From Kutzneria sp044547355 (GTDB lineage Bacteria > Actinomycetota > Actinomycetes > Mycobacteriales > Pseudonocardiaceae): 64,000 bases of DNA. Below the pieces are notes generated by a model. That model worked only from the letters and a program-made list of their open reading frames with translations. It ran no database searches and was not told where the DNA came from. Position 1 is the stretch's first letter, and the number at the start of each line of letters is the position of its first letter. Shown piece after piece: positions 27,733-37,759 of this stretch. The stretch spans positions 118,298-182,297 of the forward strand of contig NZ_JBIUAG010000019.1 of the NCBI RefSeq assembly GCF_044547355.1. The letters are read 5' to 3'. The translations under genes were made by a program, and so were the position numbers.

Positions 27733-28332
27733 ATGGGCCAGAAGGTTGTGCTGTTCTCCGACCTGAGCGGCAAGATCGTCGAGGACGGCGAGCTGGTGAA
27801 GATCGTCGTCACCCAGCATCCGGCGCTGCTGGACGGCCCGGTGGAGATCGAGGCGGCGCCGTCCGAGCTGTCGGCCATCGACGACAAGGGCATCGAGGTC
27901 GTCAGCTTCGAGGTGCACACCCCGGGCGAGCCGCCCCGCACCGTGGTGCTGCCGCTGGCCGAGTTCGACAAGCTGGCCACCGACGACCCGATGGACGTGG
28001 TGCTCAAGGCGGCCAAGAAGTCCTACGCCAAGCCGGCCCGGGCCAAGGCCACCGGCGAGCCCAAGATCAACTACGGCAGCCTGGAGCACGCCGGCAAGCC
28101 GCACCGCGGCAAGGTCAACGACACCGAGAAGCAGATCATCCGGGACCATCTCGACCAGGTGAACGCGCGCCTGGCCGCCGAGGACCTGCGCCTGATCGAC
28201 CTGTCCGACCCCGAGATCGTCGCCCGCTACGGCCTGGAGGAGCTCGCCGCCGAGCGCGCCGGCGCCGCCCAGCCGGCCCCGGCGACTGTCGCCGCGCAGG
28301 ACGAGACGGCGGCTTTGGTGAACGAGGAGTGA
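27733..28332 (+). CDS. Conserved actinobacterial protein, family not recognised
   Basis: A 199-aa soluble acidic protein. I do not recognise a named family. The first residues (MGQKVVLFSDLSG) and the arrangement of a beta-rich N-terminal half, a Lys/Ala-rich linker (about 95-112) and a helical C-terminal part are loosely reminiscent of the Lsr2 layout, but the Arg-Gly-Arg AT-hook of Lsr2 is absent, so that is only a hint. GAGAGGAAA lies 8 bp before the ATG. A TAGACT at about 27622 could be a -10 for this gene. pyk follows after 119 bp. Confidence 0.75.
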   Translation: MGQKVVLFSDLSGKIVEDGELVKIVVTQHPALLDGPVEIEAAPSELSAIDDKGIEVVSFEVHTPGEPPRTVVLPLAEFDKLATDDPMDVVLKAAKKSYAKPARAKATGEPKINYGSLEHAGKPHRGKVNDTEKQIIRDHLDQVNARLAAEDLRLIDLSDPEIVARYGLEELAAERAGAAQPAPATVAAQDETAALVNEE

Positions 28333-28451
28333 TGAAGGCGTGACCGTGCGCTGAAGAAATGTGGGTTGCGGGGCCGTTTCTAGGGAGTTGCCCAACATTA
28401 CCGCCGGGTAGTTCGGGATCGGTCCAGTAGGACGGTCTAAGCTGCTGGAAC

Positions 28452-29876
<1,425 letters not shown>

Positions 29877-29885
29877 GAGTGACCA

Positions 29886-30833
29886 TTGACTGAAGCGGCT
29901 CGCGCCGCGGCGGCCGACCCCGGAGCGACCCAAGCTCCGGGGTCGGTGCCGTTGACGCTCGACGGGGTGCCGCACGGGCAGCCGGTGCTCGACCGCCTGG
30001 TCGCGCTGCTGGACCTGGAGCGCATCGAGGAGAACATCTTCCGCGGCGTCAGCCCGGCCGACTCCCCGGTCCGCGTGTTCGGCGGCCAGGTCGCCGGCCA
30101 GGCGCTGGTGGCGGCCGGTCGCACGGTGCCGAGCGACCGCAAGGTGCACTCGCTGCACGCCTACTTCATCCGGCCCGGCGACCCGCGCATCCCGATCGTC
30201 TACGAGGTGGACCGCATCCGCGACGGTCGCTCGTTCACCACCCGCCGGGTGGTCGGGGTGCAGCACGGCAAGGCGATCTTCTCGCTGTCGGCCTCGTTCC
30301 AGCTGGTCGAGCCGGGCATGGAGCACGCGGAGCCGATGCCGGTGGTGCCGGACCCGGAGACGCTGCCCACCTTCGGCGAGCGGCTGGCCCAGCTCGGCCC
30401 GGACCGGGAGAAGCTGGGCCGGGACCGGCAGCGGCCGATCGACCTGCGCTACGTCTCCGAGCCGCCGTGGATCACCCGTGAGAGCGGCCCGCACGAGGCC
30501 CGCAACCAGGTGTGGATGCGGGCCGACGGCAAGCTGCCGGACGACGACCTGCTGCACGTGTGCGTGCTGGCCTACGCCTCGGACATGACGCTGCTGGACT
30601 CCGTCCTGTCCCGGCACGGCGTCTACTGGGGCACCGACAAGGTGCTCGGCGCCAGCCTGGACCACGCGATGTGGTTCCACCGCCCGTTCCGGGCCGACGA
30701 GTGGTTCCTGTACGACTGCGAGTCGCCCAGCGCATCCAACGCCCGTGGCCTGGCCACCGGCCGCTTCTTCACCCGCGACGGCCTCCTGGTCGCCACCGTC
30801 GTCCAGGAAGGCCTCCTCCGAGTCCTGCCCTGA
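29886..30833 (+). CDS. tesB: Acyl-CoA thioesterase II (TesB family)
   Basis: A 315-aa double-hotdog thioesterase hydrolysing acyl-CoA to free acid and CoA. The N-terminal hotdog has RVFGGQVAGQALVAAGRTV and SLHAYFIRPGDP. The C-terminal hotdog has LAYASDMTLLDSVL with the active-site Asp, and SLDHAMWFHRPFRADEWFLY. The start is TTG at 29886: AGGAG at 29875-29879 is 6 bp upstream, and the nearby GTG at 29879 runs into a stop at once. It follows pyk by 9 bp. A perfect long hairpin ends the unit. Confidence 0.93.
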   Translation: MTEAARAAAADPGATQAPGSVPLTLDGVPHGQPVLDRLVALLDLERIEENIFRGVSPADSPVRVFGGQVAGQALVAAGRTVPSDRKVHSLHAYFIRPGDPRIPIVYEVDRIRDGRSFTTRRVVGVQHGKAIFSLSASFQLVEPGMEHAEPMPVVPDPETLPTFGERLAQLGPDREKLGRDRQRPIDLRYVSEPPWITRESGPHEARNQVWMRADGKLPDDDLLHVCVLAYASDMTLLDSVLSRHGVYWGTDKVLGASLDHAMWFHRPFRADEWFLYDCESPSASNARGLATGRFFTRDGLLVATVVQEGLLRVLP

Positions 30834-30857
30834 AACCCGGCGAGTCCCGCCCACAGC

Positions 30858-30896
30858 CATACCGAACTGATGAAACCGTTTCATCAGTTCGGTATG
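30858..30896. terminator. Convergent terminator hairpin, member of dispersed repeat family
   Basis: Perfect 19-bp arms (30858-30876 and 30878-30896) with a single central base lie between tesB and uppP, which converge. The left flank CGAGTCCCGCCCACAG (30841-30856) and the stem are shared with the element at 46842-46926 on the other strand; two stem pairs differ by compensatory changes. Confidence 0.8.
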
Positions 30897-30910
30897 TCGC
30901 TGAGCGGGGG

Positions 30911-31900
30911 TCAGTTGATGCCGGCGAGGAGGAAGTAGGCGAGGGAGCCGAGGCCGGCGATCATGCAGTACAGGGCGAACGGCTTGAGGGTCTTGGTCTC
31001 GAAGTAGGAGGCCAGGAAGCGGGCCGCGACATAGGCGGCGACGCCGGCGACGAGGCTGCCGACCAGGGCCGGGCCGAGCGAGCCGGCGACGGCCGGCTTG
31101 AACAGCTCGGGCATCTTGTACACGCCTGCGCCGAGGATGACCGGGGTGGCCAGCAGGAAGGCGAACCGGGCGGCGTCGGTGTGCTTGAGGCCGCGGGTCA
31201 GGCCGGCCACGATGGTGATGCCGGAGCGGCTGATGCCGGGCAGCAGGGCCAGCGCCTGGGCGCCGCCGACCAGCACGGCTTCCTTCCAGCTGAGCTTGGA
31301 CAGCCGTCGCTCGGACGCCTCGTCGGCGGACAGCGGCTCGGCGGTGATGGCGTGCAGCGGCGCGGTGTCGCCGGAGGAGAACGCGGCGTTGGGAATGACC
31401 ATTGTCTGGTCCGGCGAACCCGGGATGTCCTCGGCCACGCGGCGACGGTGCTGCAACCGCTCGACGGCCAGCAGCACGAGGCCGTTCAACGCCAGGAAGA
31501 TCGCGGTCGGCACGGGTTTGCCGAGCACGCTGCGGACCAGGTGGTCCAGCGCGATGCCGGCGATGCCGACGGGGATGGTGCCGACCACCAGCAGCCAGCC
31601 CAGCCGCTGCTCGGAGTTCTCGATCTTCCGTGTGACGATGGACGTCCACAGGCCGCGGACGATGCGCACCCAATCCCGCCAGTAGAAGATCAGCAGCGCG
31701 ATGGCGGTGGCCACGTGCATGGCCACCAGCACCGCCAGGTACGGCGTCTCGTCGCCGCTCAGGCTCAGGTCCTTGGCCCACTGCCCGCCGGCCAGCGCCG
31801 GTAGCAGCACGCTGTGTCCCAGGCTGGAGACCGGGAAGAGCTCGCTCACCCCCTGGAGCAGCCCGACGGCGATGGCCTCGACGTAGCTCAGGTCCGACAT
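30911..31900 (-). CDS. uppP: Undecaprenyl-diphosphatase (BacA/UppP)
   Basis: A 329-aa membrane enzyme recycling undecaprenyl pyrophosphate to the monophosphate carrier for peptidoglycan synthesis; it also gives bacitracin resistance. The (E/Q)-rich motif is in LLQGVSELFPVSSLGHSVL (about 12-30) and the second signature is LLPGISRSGITIVAGL. Multiple TM helices are present. ATG 31900 is chosen: GGAAGG lies 8 bp upstream and the family N-terminus is preserved. The protein is about 50 aa longer than E. coli UppP through an internal insertion around residues 165-205. Confidence 0.95.
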   Translation of the reverse strand: MSDLSYVEAIAVGLLQGVSELFPVSSLGHSVLLPALAGGQWAKDLSLSGDETPYLAVLVAMHVATAIALLIFYWRDWVRIVRGLWTSIVTRKIENSEQRLGWLLVVGTIPVGIAGIALDHLVRSVLGKPVPTAIFLALNGLVLLAVERLQHRRRVAEDIPGSPDQTMVIPNAAFSSGDTAPLHAITAEPLSADEASERRLSKLSWKEAVLVGGAQALALLPGISRSGITIVAGLTRGLKHTDAARFAFLLATPVILGAGVYKMPELFKPAVAGSLGPALVGSLVAGVAAYVAARFLASYFETKTLKPFALYCMIAGLGSLAYFLLAGIN

Positions 31901-32012
31901 CAAATGCCTTCCGGGGGTGACAGCGGGGTCCTGCGGCACGGTAGGGGGTGCCGTGCTGAGTTCGGTGAACCCTAGTTGAACACCAGGTGTTTCGGACCTA
32001 TGGGGTTGCGCA

Positions 32013-32822
32013 TTACCCCTTGATTCCCACGCCCCCGTAGCCCGGCGGCAGCTCGGCCGGCACCTCCTGGTCGGCGTCCGGCCGCCACTGGTGCACCAGG
32101 GCCACGCCCGGCTCCAGCAGGTCGAATCCGTCGAAGAGGGCCTCGACCTGGGGCCTGGTCCGCAGCACGACCGGATTGGTGGTGTTCTGGTAGACGGCCG
32201 TGAAGTCGGCCAGCATGCCGGTCCGGTCGGCCGGGTCCTCGGCCCCGATGTGGGACAGGATCAGGTGGCTGCCGGCCGGCACGGCCTCCCGGTAGCCGGC
32301 GACGATCTCGGCCGGCCGGCTGCTGTCCGGCACGAAGTGCAGCACGGAGGCCATGATCAGGCCGACCGGCTCGGAGAAGTCGATCAGGTCGCGCACCTCG
32401 CGGCGGCCCAGCACGGCGTCCACGTCGCGCATGTCGGCCTGCACCACGGTGGCCAGCGGATTGCTGCGCAGGATGGCTTTGCTGTGCGCGACGGCGACCG
32501 GGTCGATGTCCACGTACACCACACGGGTCGTCGGATCCCGGCGCTGCGCGACCTCGTGCACGTTGCCCACGGTCGGGATGCCCGAGCCGAGGTCGAGCAG
32601 CTGCCGGATGCCGGAGTCGACCAGCAGCCGCACCGCGCGCCGCAGGAAGTCGCGGTTCCCCCGGGCGCCCTGGATCGTGTACGGCATCGCGGCGATGGCC
32701 CGCTCGGCGGCGTCCCGGTCGACCTCGAAGTTGTGCGTGCCGCCCAGGTAGTAGTCGTACATCCGGGCGGGACTCGGCTTGGTGACGTCCATGGTCGCCG
32801 GCACCCAGTCAGGCAGCTCCAT
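32013..32822 (-). CDS. SAM-dependent methyltransferase (SAV2177/DUF574 type)
   Basis: A 269-aa protein of the actinomycete methyltransferase family formerly called DUF574. Diagnostic blocks: PARMYDYYLGGTHNFEVDR, the SAM-binding strand LLDLGSGIPTVGNVHEVAQ, VVYVDIDPVAVAHSKAIL and the GLIMASVLHFVPD motif. The methyl acceptor is unknown; family members are numerous in Pseudonocardiales and Streptomyces. ATG 32822 is taken as start for the family N-terminus (LPDWVPATMDVTKPS). It follows the DUF2218 gene by 17 bp, so both share the promoter near 33148. Confidence 0.9.
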   Translation of the reverse strand: MELPDWVPATMDVTKPSPARMYDYYLGGTHNFEVDRDAAERAIAAMPYTIQGARGNRDFLRRAVRLLVDSGIRQLLDLGSGIPTVGNVHEVAQRRDPTTRVVYVDIDPVAVAHSKAILRSNPLATVVQADMRDVDAVLGRREVRDLIDFSEPVGLIMASVLHFVPDSSRPAEIVAGYREAVPAGSHLILSHIGAEDPADRTGMLADFTAVYQNTTNPVVLRTRPQVEALFDGFDLLEPGVALVHQWRPDADQEVPAELPPGYGGVGIKG

Positions 32823-32839
32823 GCCGGCGAACCCTAGTG

Positions 32840-33148
32840 TCAGGCGGCCTGACCCGTCGAGGTCCAGGCGACCACCAGCTCGTCCTTGGTCCCGAAGCGG
32901 ACCAGGTGGCGCTCGACCACGTCGGCCAGCCGGGTCAGGGACTCGGCGTCGCCGGCGGTGACGGTGATGCGCAGGCCGTCGGGCTGGGCGTGCAGCAGGG
33001 CGGTGCCGAGGTCGAAGTGCAGCTCGCCCTCGTGCTCGGTCCACACGGTCTGGATCTTGTGGCCGAAGTGCTTGCACAGCTGCACCAGGTAGCGGGAGGG
33101 CCGATCGGTCGCGACCAGCGCCTGCGTCGTGAATGATGAGCCTGTCAT
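32840..33148 (-). CDS. DUF2218 family protein
   Basis: A 102-aa soluble protein with the DUF2218 pattern: RPSRYLVQLCKHFGHKI, followed by beta strands and a C-terminal VVERHLVRFGTKDELVV. The role is unknown; members often lie beside metal/siderophore or MarR genes. The ATG at 33148 is the only possible family start. TAGCCT sits 6 bp upstream on its strand, implying a leaderless mRNA. It is divergent from a MarR gene that may repress it. Confidence 0.82.
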   Translation of the reverse strand: MTGSSFTTQALVATDRPSRYLVQLCKHFGHKIQTVWTEHEGELHFDLGTALLHAQPDGLRITVTAGDAESLTRLADVVERHLVRFGTKDELVVAWTSTGQAA

Positions 33149-33160
33149 ATAATGAGGCTA
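33148..33160. promoter_or_regulatory. Overlapping divergent -10 elements of DUF2218 and MarR genes
   Basis: TATAAT at 33148-33153 is a consensus -10 for the MarR gene on the plus strand. On the minus strand TAGCCT (33155-33160) lies 6 bp before the DUF2218 ATG. The two -10 elements overlap face to face. AGCCT...AGGCT around them forms a short inverted repeat suitable for a MarR dimer that would regulate both directions. Confidence 0.5.
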
Positions 33161-33195
33161 GGTCAGTATCAGGGGCGCGGCAACGGGAGGCTCAC

Positions 33196-33639
33196 GTGAC
33201 CGATGCCACCACCGGTCGACTGGCGGATGCCTTGATGCACGTGGCAAAGCGCATCCGCGGCTGCTGGATGCAGCAGCTGGCCCCGCTCGGCCTGACCCCC
33301 GGCCAGGGCCGGGCCCTGGGCGTGGTCGCGCGGGCCGGCGACGGCATCCGGATGGCCGACCTGGCCGGCCGGCTGGACATCGTGCCCCGCTCGGCCACCT
33401 CGGTCGTGGACGGGCTGGAGGAGCAGGGCCTGGTGCTGCGCCGGCCCGACCCCGGCGACCGGCGCTCCATGCTGGTCAGCCTGACCGAGGCCGGCCGGCT
33501 GCTGGTCAGCCGGATCGACGAGGCCAAGCGGGGCGCGGCCGAGGAGATGTTCGGCACGCTGGACCCGGCCGAACGCGAGCAGCTGCTGGCCGTGCTGCTG
33601 CGGCTGGACACGTCAGGGAAGCGTGCCAGATCGATTTAG
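33196..33639 (+). CDS. MarR-family transcriptional regulator
   Basis: A 147-aa winged-helix regulator. The HTH region reads IRMADLAGRLDIVPRSATSVVDGLEEQGLV, and the wing RRPDPGDRRSMLVSLT carries the DxR motif typical of MarR proteins. GTG 33196 is selected because GGGAGG lies 5 bp upstream. Expression from TATAAT at 33148 would give a leader of about 35 nt. It is divergent from the DUF2218-methyltransferase pair, which is its most likely target. gnd starts 45 bp downstream. Confidence 0.9.
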   Translation: MTDATTGRLADALMHVAKRIRGCWMQQLAPLGLTPGQGRALGVVARAGDGIRMADLAGRLDIVPRSATSVVDGLEEQGLVLRRPDPGDRRSMLVSLTEAGRLLVSRIDEAKRGAAEEMFGTLDPAEREQLLAVLLRLDTSGKRARSI

Positions 33640-33684
33640 CCGCCCCGGCTGGAAACTGAGCGCCGGGGCGGGCAGGCTGGGCCC

Positions 33685-35130
33685 ATGGCAACTGAACAGA
33701 AGGCTCGGATCGGCGTCACGGGCCTGGCCGTGATGGGCAGCAACCTGGCTCGCAACCTCGCTCGTCACGGTTTCCGGGTCGCCGTGCACAACCGCTCCGC
33801 CGCCCGCACCAAGGCCCTGGTCGAGCAGTACGGCTCCGAGGGCGAGTTCGTGCCGGCCGAGACGACCGCCGACTTCGTAGCGTCCCTCCAGAAGCCCCGC
33901 CAGGTGATCATCATGGTCAAGGCGGGCGGCCCCACCGACGCGGTGATCGACGAGCTGGCCGACCTGATGGAGCCGGGCGACATGATCGTCGACGGCGGCA
34001 ACGCGCACTTCGCCGACACCCGCCGCCGGGAGAAGGCGCTGCGCGAGCGCGGCCTGCACTTCGTGGGCACCGGCATCTCCGGCGGCGAGGAGGGCGCGCT
34101 CAACGGGCCGAGCATCATGCCCGGCGGCTCGGCGGAGTCCTACCAGCACCTCGGTCCGGTGCTGGAGGCCATCGCCGCGCAGGTCGACGGCGTGCCGTGC
34201 TGCACGCACGTCGGCGAGGACGGCGCCGGCCACTTCGTGAAGATGGTGCACAACGGCATCGAGTACGCCGACATGCAGCTCATCGCCGAGGCGTTCGACC
34301 TGCTCACCAACGTCGCCGGGCTGACCCCGGCCGAGATCGCCGACGTGTTCCGCAGCTGGAACACCGGCGACCTCGAGTCGTACCTGGTGGAGATCACCGC
34401 CGAGGTGCTCGGCCACGTGGACGCGGCCACCGGCAAGCCGTTCGTGGAGATCATCGCCGACCAGGCCGAGCAGAAGGGCACCGGCCGCTGGACCGTGCAG
34501 GAGGCCCTGGAGCTGGGCGTGCCGGTCACCGGCATCGCCGAGGCGGTCTTCGCCCGGTCCCTGTCCGGCCACGTCGGCCAGCGCGCCGCCGCCCAGAAGA
34601 CGCTGCCCGGCCCGTCGGCCAAGCCGGCGATCGCCGACCGCGACGCGTTCGTCGAGGACGTCCGGCAGGCGCTGTACGCGTCCAAGGTCGTGGCCTACGC
34701 CCAGGGCTTCGACGAGATCCGCACCGCCGCCGACACCTACGGCTGGCAGATCGACCTCGGCTCGATGGCCACCATCTGGCGCGGCGGCTGCATCATCCGG
34801 GCCCGGTTCCTCAACCGGATCAAGGAGGCCTACGACAAGGACGGCAACCTGCCCTCGCTGCTGGTCGACGAGTACTTCGCCGACGCGGTGATCAAGGCGC
34901 AGGAGTCGTGGCGGCGGGTCGTGGTGGCCGCGGCCGGCGCCGGCGTGCCGGCCCCGGGCTTCTCCTCGGCCCTGTCCTACTACGACGCGCTGCGGGCCGA
35001 GCGGCTGCCGGCGGCCCTGATCCAGGGCCTGCGGGACTTCTTCGGCGCGCACACCTACCGCCGGGTCGACCGCGGCGAGGCCAGCTTCCACACCCTGTGG
35101 AGCGGCGACCGCACCGAGCAGGACGCGTGA
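33685..35130 (+). CDS. gnd: 6-phosphogluconate dehydrogenase (NADP-type, long form)
   Basis: A 481-aa enzyme of the oxidative pentose phosphate pathway, converting 6-phosphogluconate to ribulose-5-phosphate, CO2 and NADPH. The N-terminal Rossmann motif is GLAVMGSNLARN, and the substrate signature IVDGGNAHFADTRRRE is followed by GTGISGGEEGALNGPSIMPGG with HFVKMVHNGIEY, which holds the catalytic Lys and His/Asn. The C-terminal helical domain ends with SALSYYDALRAERLPAALIQGLRDFFGAHTY split over the substrate clamp. Length is that of the dimeric enterobacterial/actinobacterial type. Confidence 0.97.
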   Translation: MATEQKARIGVTGLAVMGSNLARNLARHGFRVAVHNRSAARTKALVEQYGSEGEFVPAETTADFVASLQKPRQVIIMVKAGGPTDAVIDELADLMEPGDMIVDGGNAHFADTRRREKALRERGLHFVGTGISGGEEGALNGPSIMPGGSAESYQHLGPVLEAIAAQVDGVPCCTHVGEDGAGHFVKMVHNGIEYADMQLIAEAFDLLTNVAGLTPAEIADVFRSWNTGDLESYLVEITAEVLGHVDAATGKPFVEIIADQAEQKGTGRWTVQEALELGVPVTGIAEAVFARSLSGHVGQRAAAQKTLPGPSAKPAIADRDAFVEDVRQALYASKVVAYAQGFDEIRTAADTYGWQIDLGSMATIWRGGCIIRARFLNRIKEAYDKDGNLPSLLVDEYFADAVIKAQESWRRVVVAAAGAGVPAPGFSSALSYYDALRAERLPAALIQGLRDFFGAHTYRRVDRGEASFHTLWSGDRTEQDA

Positions 35131-35147
35131 CGAAGTCCTGACCTGAT

Positions 35148-35200
35148 GTCATGAAGGGCCCCTTACTCGCGTTGAACGTGAGGAAGGGGCCCTTCATGAC
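35148..35200. repeat. Palindromic repeat downstream of gnd, GGGGCCC family
   Basis: Perfect 17-bp arms (35148-35164 and 35184-35200) flank a 19-nt loop containing CGTTGAACG. The right arm is identical to 10131-10147, and the reverse complement of the whole element matches 10098-10147 at about 46 of 50 positions. It follows the gnd stop by 17 bp and probably terminates it. Confidence 0.85.
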
Positions 35201-35319
35201 ACTCGGGCATTGGCTCGGGGGGCGGCCGGCGCAACGCCGGTCGGGCTGCCCGGACAGAAAAAGGGTCACTTTCCGAATCCGGTTTGCAACCGGAGCGCGG
35301 GGTGTGACGTGATACCTCC

Positions 35320-36888
35320 GTGAGAATCTCTTCGCGCAACATCGCGATCGGCTGTGTCGCGGCCGTGCTGCTGGCGCTGCCGGCGGCGGCCAGCGCCGGA
35401 TCGGCCAACGGGACGGCGCTGGGCACGGACCTCGACTCCCTGCTGGCCAACCCCGAGCTGGCCGGGGCCCAGGCCGGCCTGGTGGTCCGCAACGCCGACA
35501 CCGGAGCGACGCTCTACTCCCGCCTGGGCGACAACCTGATGCTGCCGGCGTCGAACCTGAAGCTGGTGACCTCGGCGACGGCGCTGGAGCTGCTGGGGGC
35601 CGACTACACGTTCGACACCGAGGTCCGGTCCACCGGCTCGGTGTCCGACGGCACGCTCAACGGCGACCTGTACCTCAAGGGCTACGGCGACCCGAGCACC
35701 ATGCTGACCGACTACCAGGCGCTGGCGGCCAAGGTGAAGCAGGCCGGCATCACCAGCGTCGGCGGCCACCTGGTCGCCGACGACACGTACTACGACAGCG
35801 AGCGCCTCGGCCCGGCCTGGGCCTGGGACGACGAGCCGTACTCGTACAGCGCCCAGGTGTCGGCGCTGACCGTCTCGCCGGACGCCAACTCCACCTCGGG
35901 CGCGGTGAACGTGATCGTCGCCCCCGGCGCGCAGGGCCAGCCGGCGGTGGTGAGCATGTACCCGCCCAACGACTACATCACCATCGTGAACACCGCGACC
36001 ACCGGCACGTCCACCGGCGTCTCGGTGGACCGCGTCCACGGCGCCAACACCATCACCGTCAGCGGCACGATCGCCGCCGGCGCGGCCCCGGTCACCCGGC
36101 AGATGTCGGTGGACAACCCGACCGGCTTCGTCGCCAACCTGTTCCGCAAGGCCCTGGCCGACCAGGGCGTGTCGGTGACCGGCACGACGACGTTCCAGAA
36201 GGCGCCCGCGGCCAGCACGACGGTGGCCAGCCACAGCTCGGCCCCCATCACCCAGCTGCTGACGCCGCTGTTCAAGCGCAGCGACAACCTGGTCGCCGAG
36301 ACGATCACCAAGGCCGCCGGCGAGGCCAAGTTCGGCCGCGGCAGCTTCTACGACGGCGTCAACGCGCTGACCTCGAAGCTGGCCGTGTTCGGCATCGACT
36401 ACAACAAGTACAACCAGTTCGACGGCTCCGGACTGTCCCGGATGGACATCATCACCCCGGCCGAGTTCGCCCAGCTGCTGATCAACGCCCGGTCCCGGCC
36501 GTGGTTCCAGACCTGGTACAACGCGCTTCCGGTGGCCGGCAACAGCGATCCGGCGATCGGCGGCACGCTGGCCAACCGCATGGTCGGCACCGCCGCCGCC
36601 AACAACGTGCACGCCAAGACCGGCTCGCTGACCGGTGTCAGCGCGCTGTCCGGCTACGTCACCGCCGCCGACGGCGAGAAGCTGGTGTTCTCGTTGCTGT
36701 CCAACAACTTCATCCCCGGTTCGGTGAAGGACGTCGAGGACGCCGTGGCGGTCCGGCTGGCCCAGTACAACGGGGCCAACGACACCTCGCACGCGCCGCG
36801 ACTGGCGCCGCGGGCCCAGACCCCGGCTCAGGGCAAGGCGACCGACCACCGCTCCGGCCTGGAGTGCGCCTGGGTCGGCACCTGCTGA
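35320..36888 (+). CDS. dacB: D-alanyl-D-alanine carboxypeptidase / PBP4-type endopeptidase
   Basis: A 522-aa exported peptidoglycan hydrolase of MEROPS family S13. A signal peptide occupies about residues 1-27 (ending AAASAGS). The penicillin-binding motifs are S78-N-L-K81 in LPASNLKLVTS, S321-D-N323, and K433-T-G435. The spacing between the first two motifs (about 240 residues) reflects the large inserted domain typical of class C low-molecular-mass PBPs. GTG start. It trims peptide side chains in the wall. The stop is separated by 1 bp from the stop of the convergent FadR-type gene. Confidence 0.94.
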   Translation: MRISSRNIAIGCVAAVLLALPAAASAGSANGTALGTDLDSLLANPELAGAQAGLVVRNADTGATLYSRLGDNLMLPASNLKLVTSATALELLGADYTFDTEVRSTGSVSDGTLNGDLYLKGYGDPSTMLTDYQALAAKVKQAGITSVGGHLVADDTYYDSERLGPAWAWDDEPYSYSAQVSALTVSPDANSTSGAVNVIVAPGAQGQPAVVSMYPPNDYITIVNTATTGTSTGVSVDRVHGANTITVSGTIAAGAAPVTRQMSVDNPTGFVANLFRKALADQGVSVTGTTTFQKAPAASTTVASHSSAPITQLLTPLFKRSDNLVAETITKAAGEAKFGRGSFYDGVNALTSKLAVFGIDYNKYNQFDGSGLSRMDIITPAEFAQLLINARSRPWFQTWYNALPVAGNSDPAIGGTLANRMVGTAAANNVHAKTGSLTGVSALSGYVTAADGEKLVFSLLSNNFIPGSVKDVEDAVAVRLAQYNGANDTSHAPRLAPRAQTPAQGKATDHRSGLECAWVGTC

Positions 36889-36889
36889 C

Positions 36890-37558
36890 CTAGACGGTTC
36901 TGAGCATTGCGCGCACGAGCCTGGCCGTGCGCTCGGCGTGACGCCGCATCCGCTGCTCGGCGGCTGCGGCGTCACGCTCGGCCAGCGCGGCCACGATCTC
37001 GGCGTGGTCGTCTTCCTGAGCCTTGCTCACCGGCAGCATCCGCAGCGCCGCGAGCATCCGCAGCCGGGTGCCTTCCACCGCTTCGACCAGGAAACGGTTG
37101 TGCGAGGCGGCGGCCAGCGCCAGATGGAACGCCGTGTCCCGGTGCGGGGAGCCGGGTTCGGCCAGCCGCCTCAGCTCGTCCAGCTCGGCCTTGCGCCGAT
37201 GTCGAGCCGCCAGCGCGGCGGCCGCCGGCTCGACCACGAGCCGAAAGTCCAGCGCCGCCACGATGTCCGCGGCCCGGGTCCGCACCTCGCCGACGGTGGC
37301 CGCCAGGTCCGGGGCGCACACGAAGGAACCGCCGGCCCGGCCCCGTCGAGTCTCAATGAGACGGTCCGCCTCCAGCAGCCCGACCGCCTGCTGCACGGTG
37401 GCCCGGCCGACCCCGAACAGCCGCGCCAGCTCCCGTTCCGGCGGCAGGGCCGCGCCGGGCTCGATCCGCCCGAGCGCGATGTGCCGGCGGATCCTCTCCG
37501 CCACGTGCTCGTGCACGCGGAGGGAGCAAATGGCGTCGAACGATGGCATGCTGGCCAT
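36890..37558 (-). CDS. FadR-subfamily GntR transcriptional regulator
   Basis: A 222-aa regulator with an N-terminal winged helix (LRVHEHVAERIRRHIALGRIEPG, then LPPERELARLFGVGRATVQQAVGLLEADRLIETRRGRAGGSFV broken across about 25-68) and an all-helical FCD ligand domain with metal-type His positions (DTAFHLALAAASHN, RMRRHAERT). ATG 37558 is chosen since a GGGG lies 8 bp upstream; GTG 37564 is an alternative. Ligands of the subfamily are usually carboxylic acids. Its target is unclear: it converges with dacB and diverges from the LuxR-type gene. Confidence 0.88.
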   Translation of the reverse strand: MASMPSFDAICSLRVHEHVAERIRRHIALGRIEPGAALPPERELARLFGVGRATVQQAVGLLEADRLIETRRGRAGGSFVCAPDLAATVGEVRTRAADIVAALDFRLVVEPAAAALAARHRRKAELDELRRLAEPGSPHRDTAFHLALAAASHNRFLVEAVEGTRLRMLAALRMLPVSKAQEDDHAEIVAALAERDAAAAEQRMRRHAERTARLVRAMLRTV

Positions 37559-37759
37559 GGTGACAGCCCCGTCCAGCCGCCCCGACCGGTGCGCCGTGAC
37601 CGCTCCGTGACCCAAAGGACCCGGTAGTGGGCCAAATTTGGGTACATCCTCCCGGGATCTCGGGACTGTGCACCCATGCGTTCGGGAAGCCCCAAAGGGC
37701 ATCGTTGACCCACGGCGCGCCGAACCTGGACGTGCCTGATGGGGAGGCAGGGGAATCTC

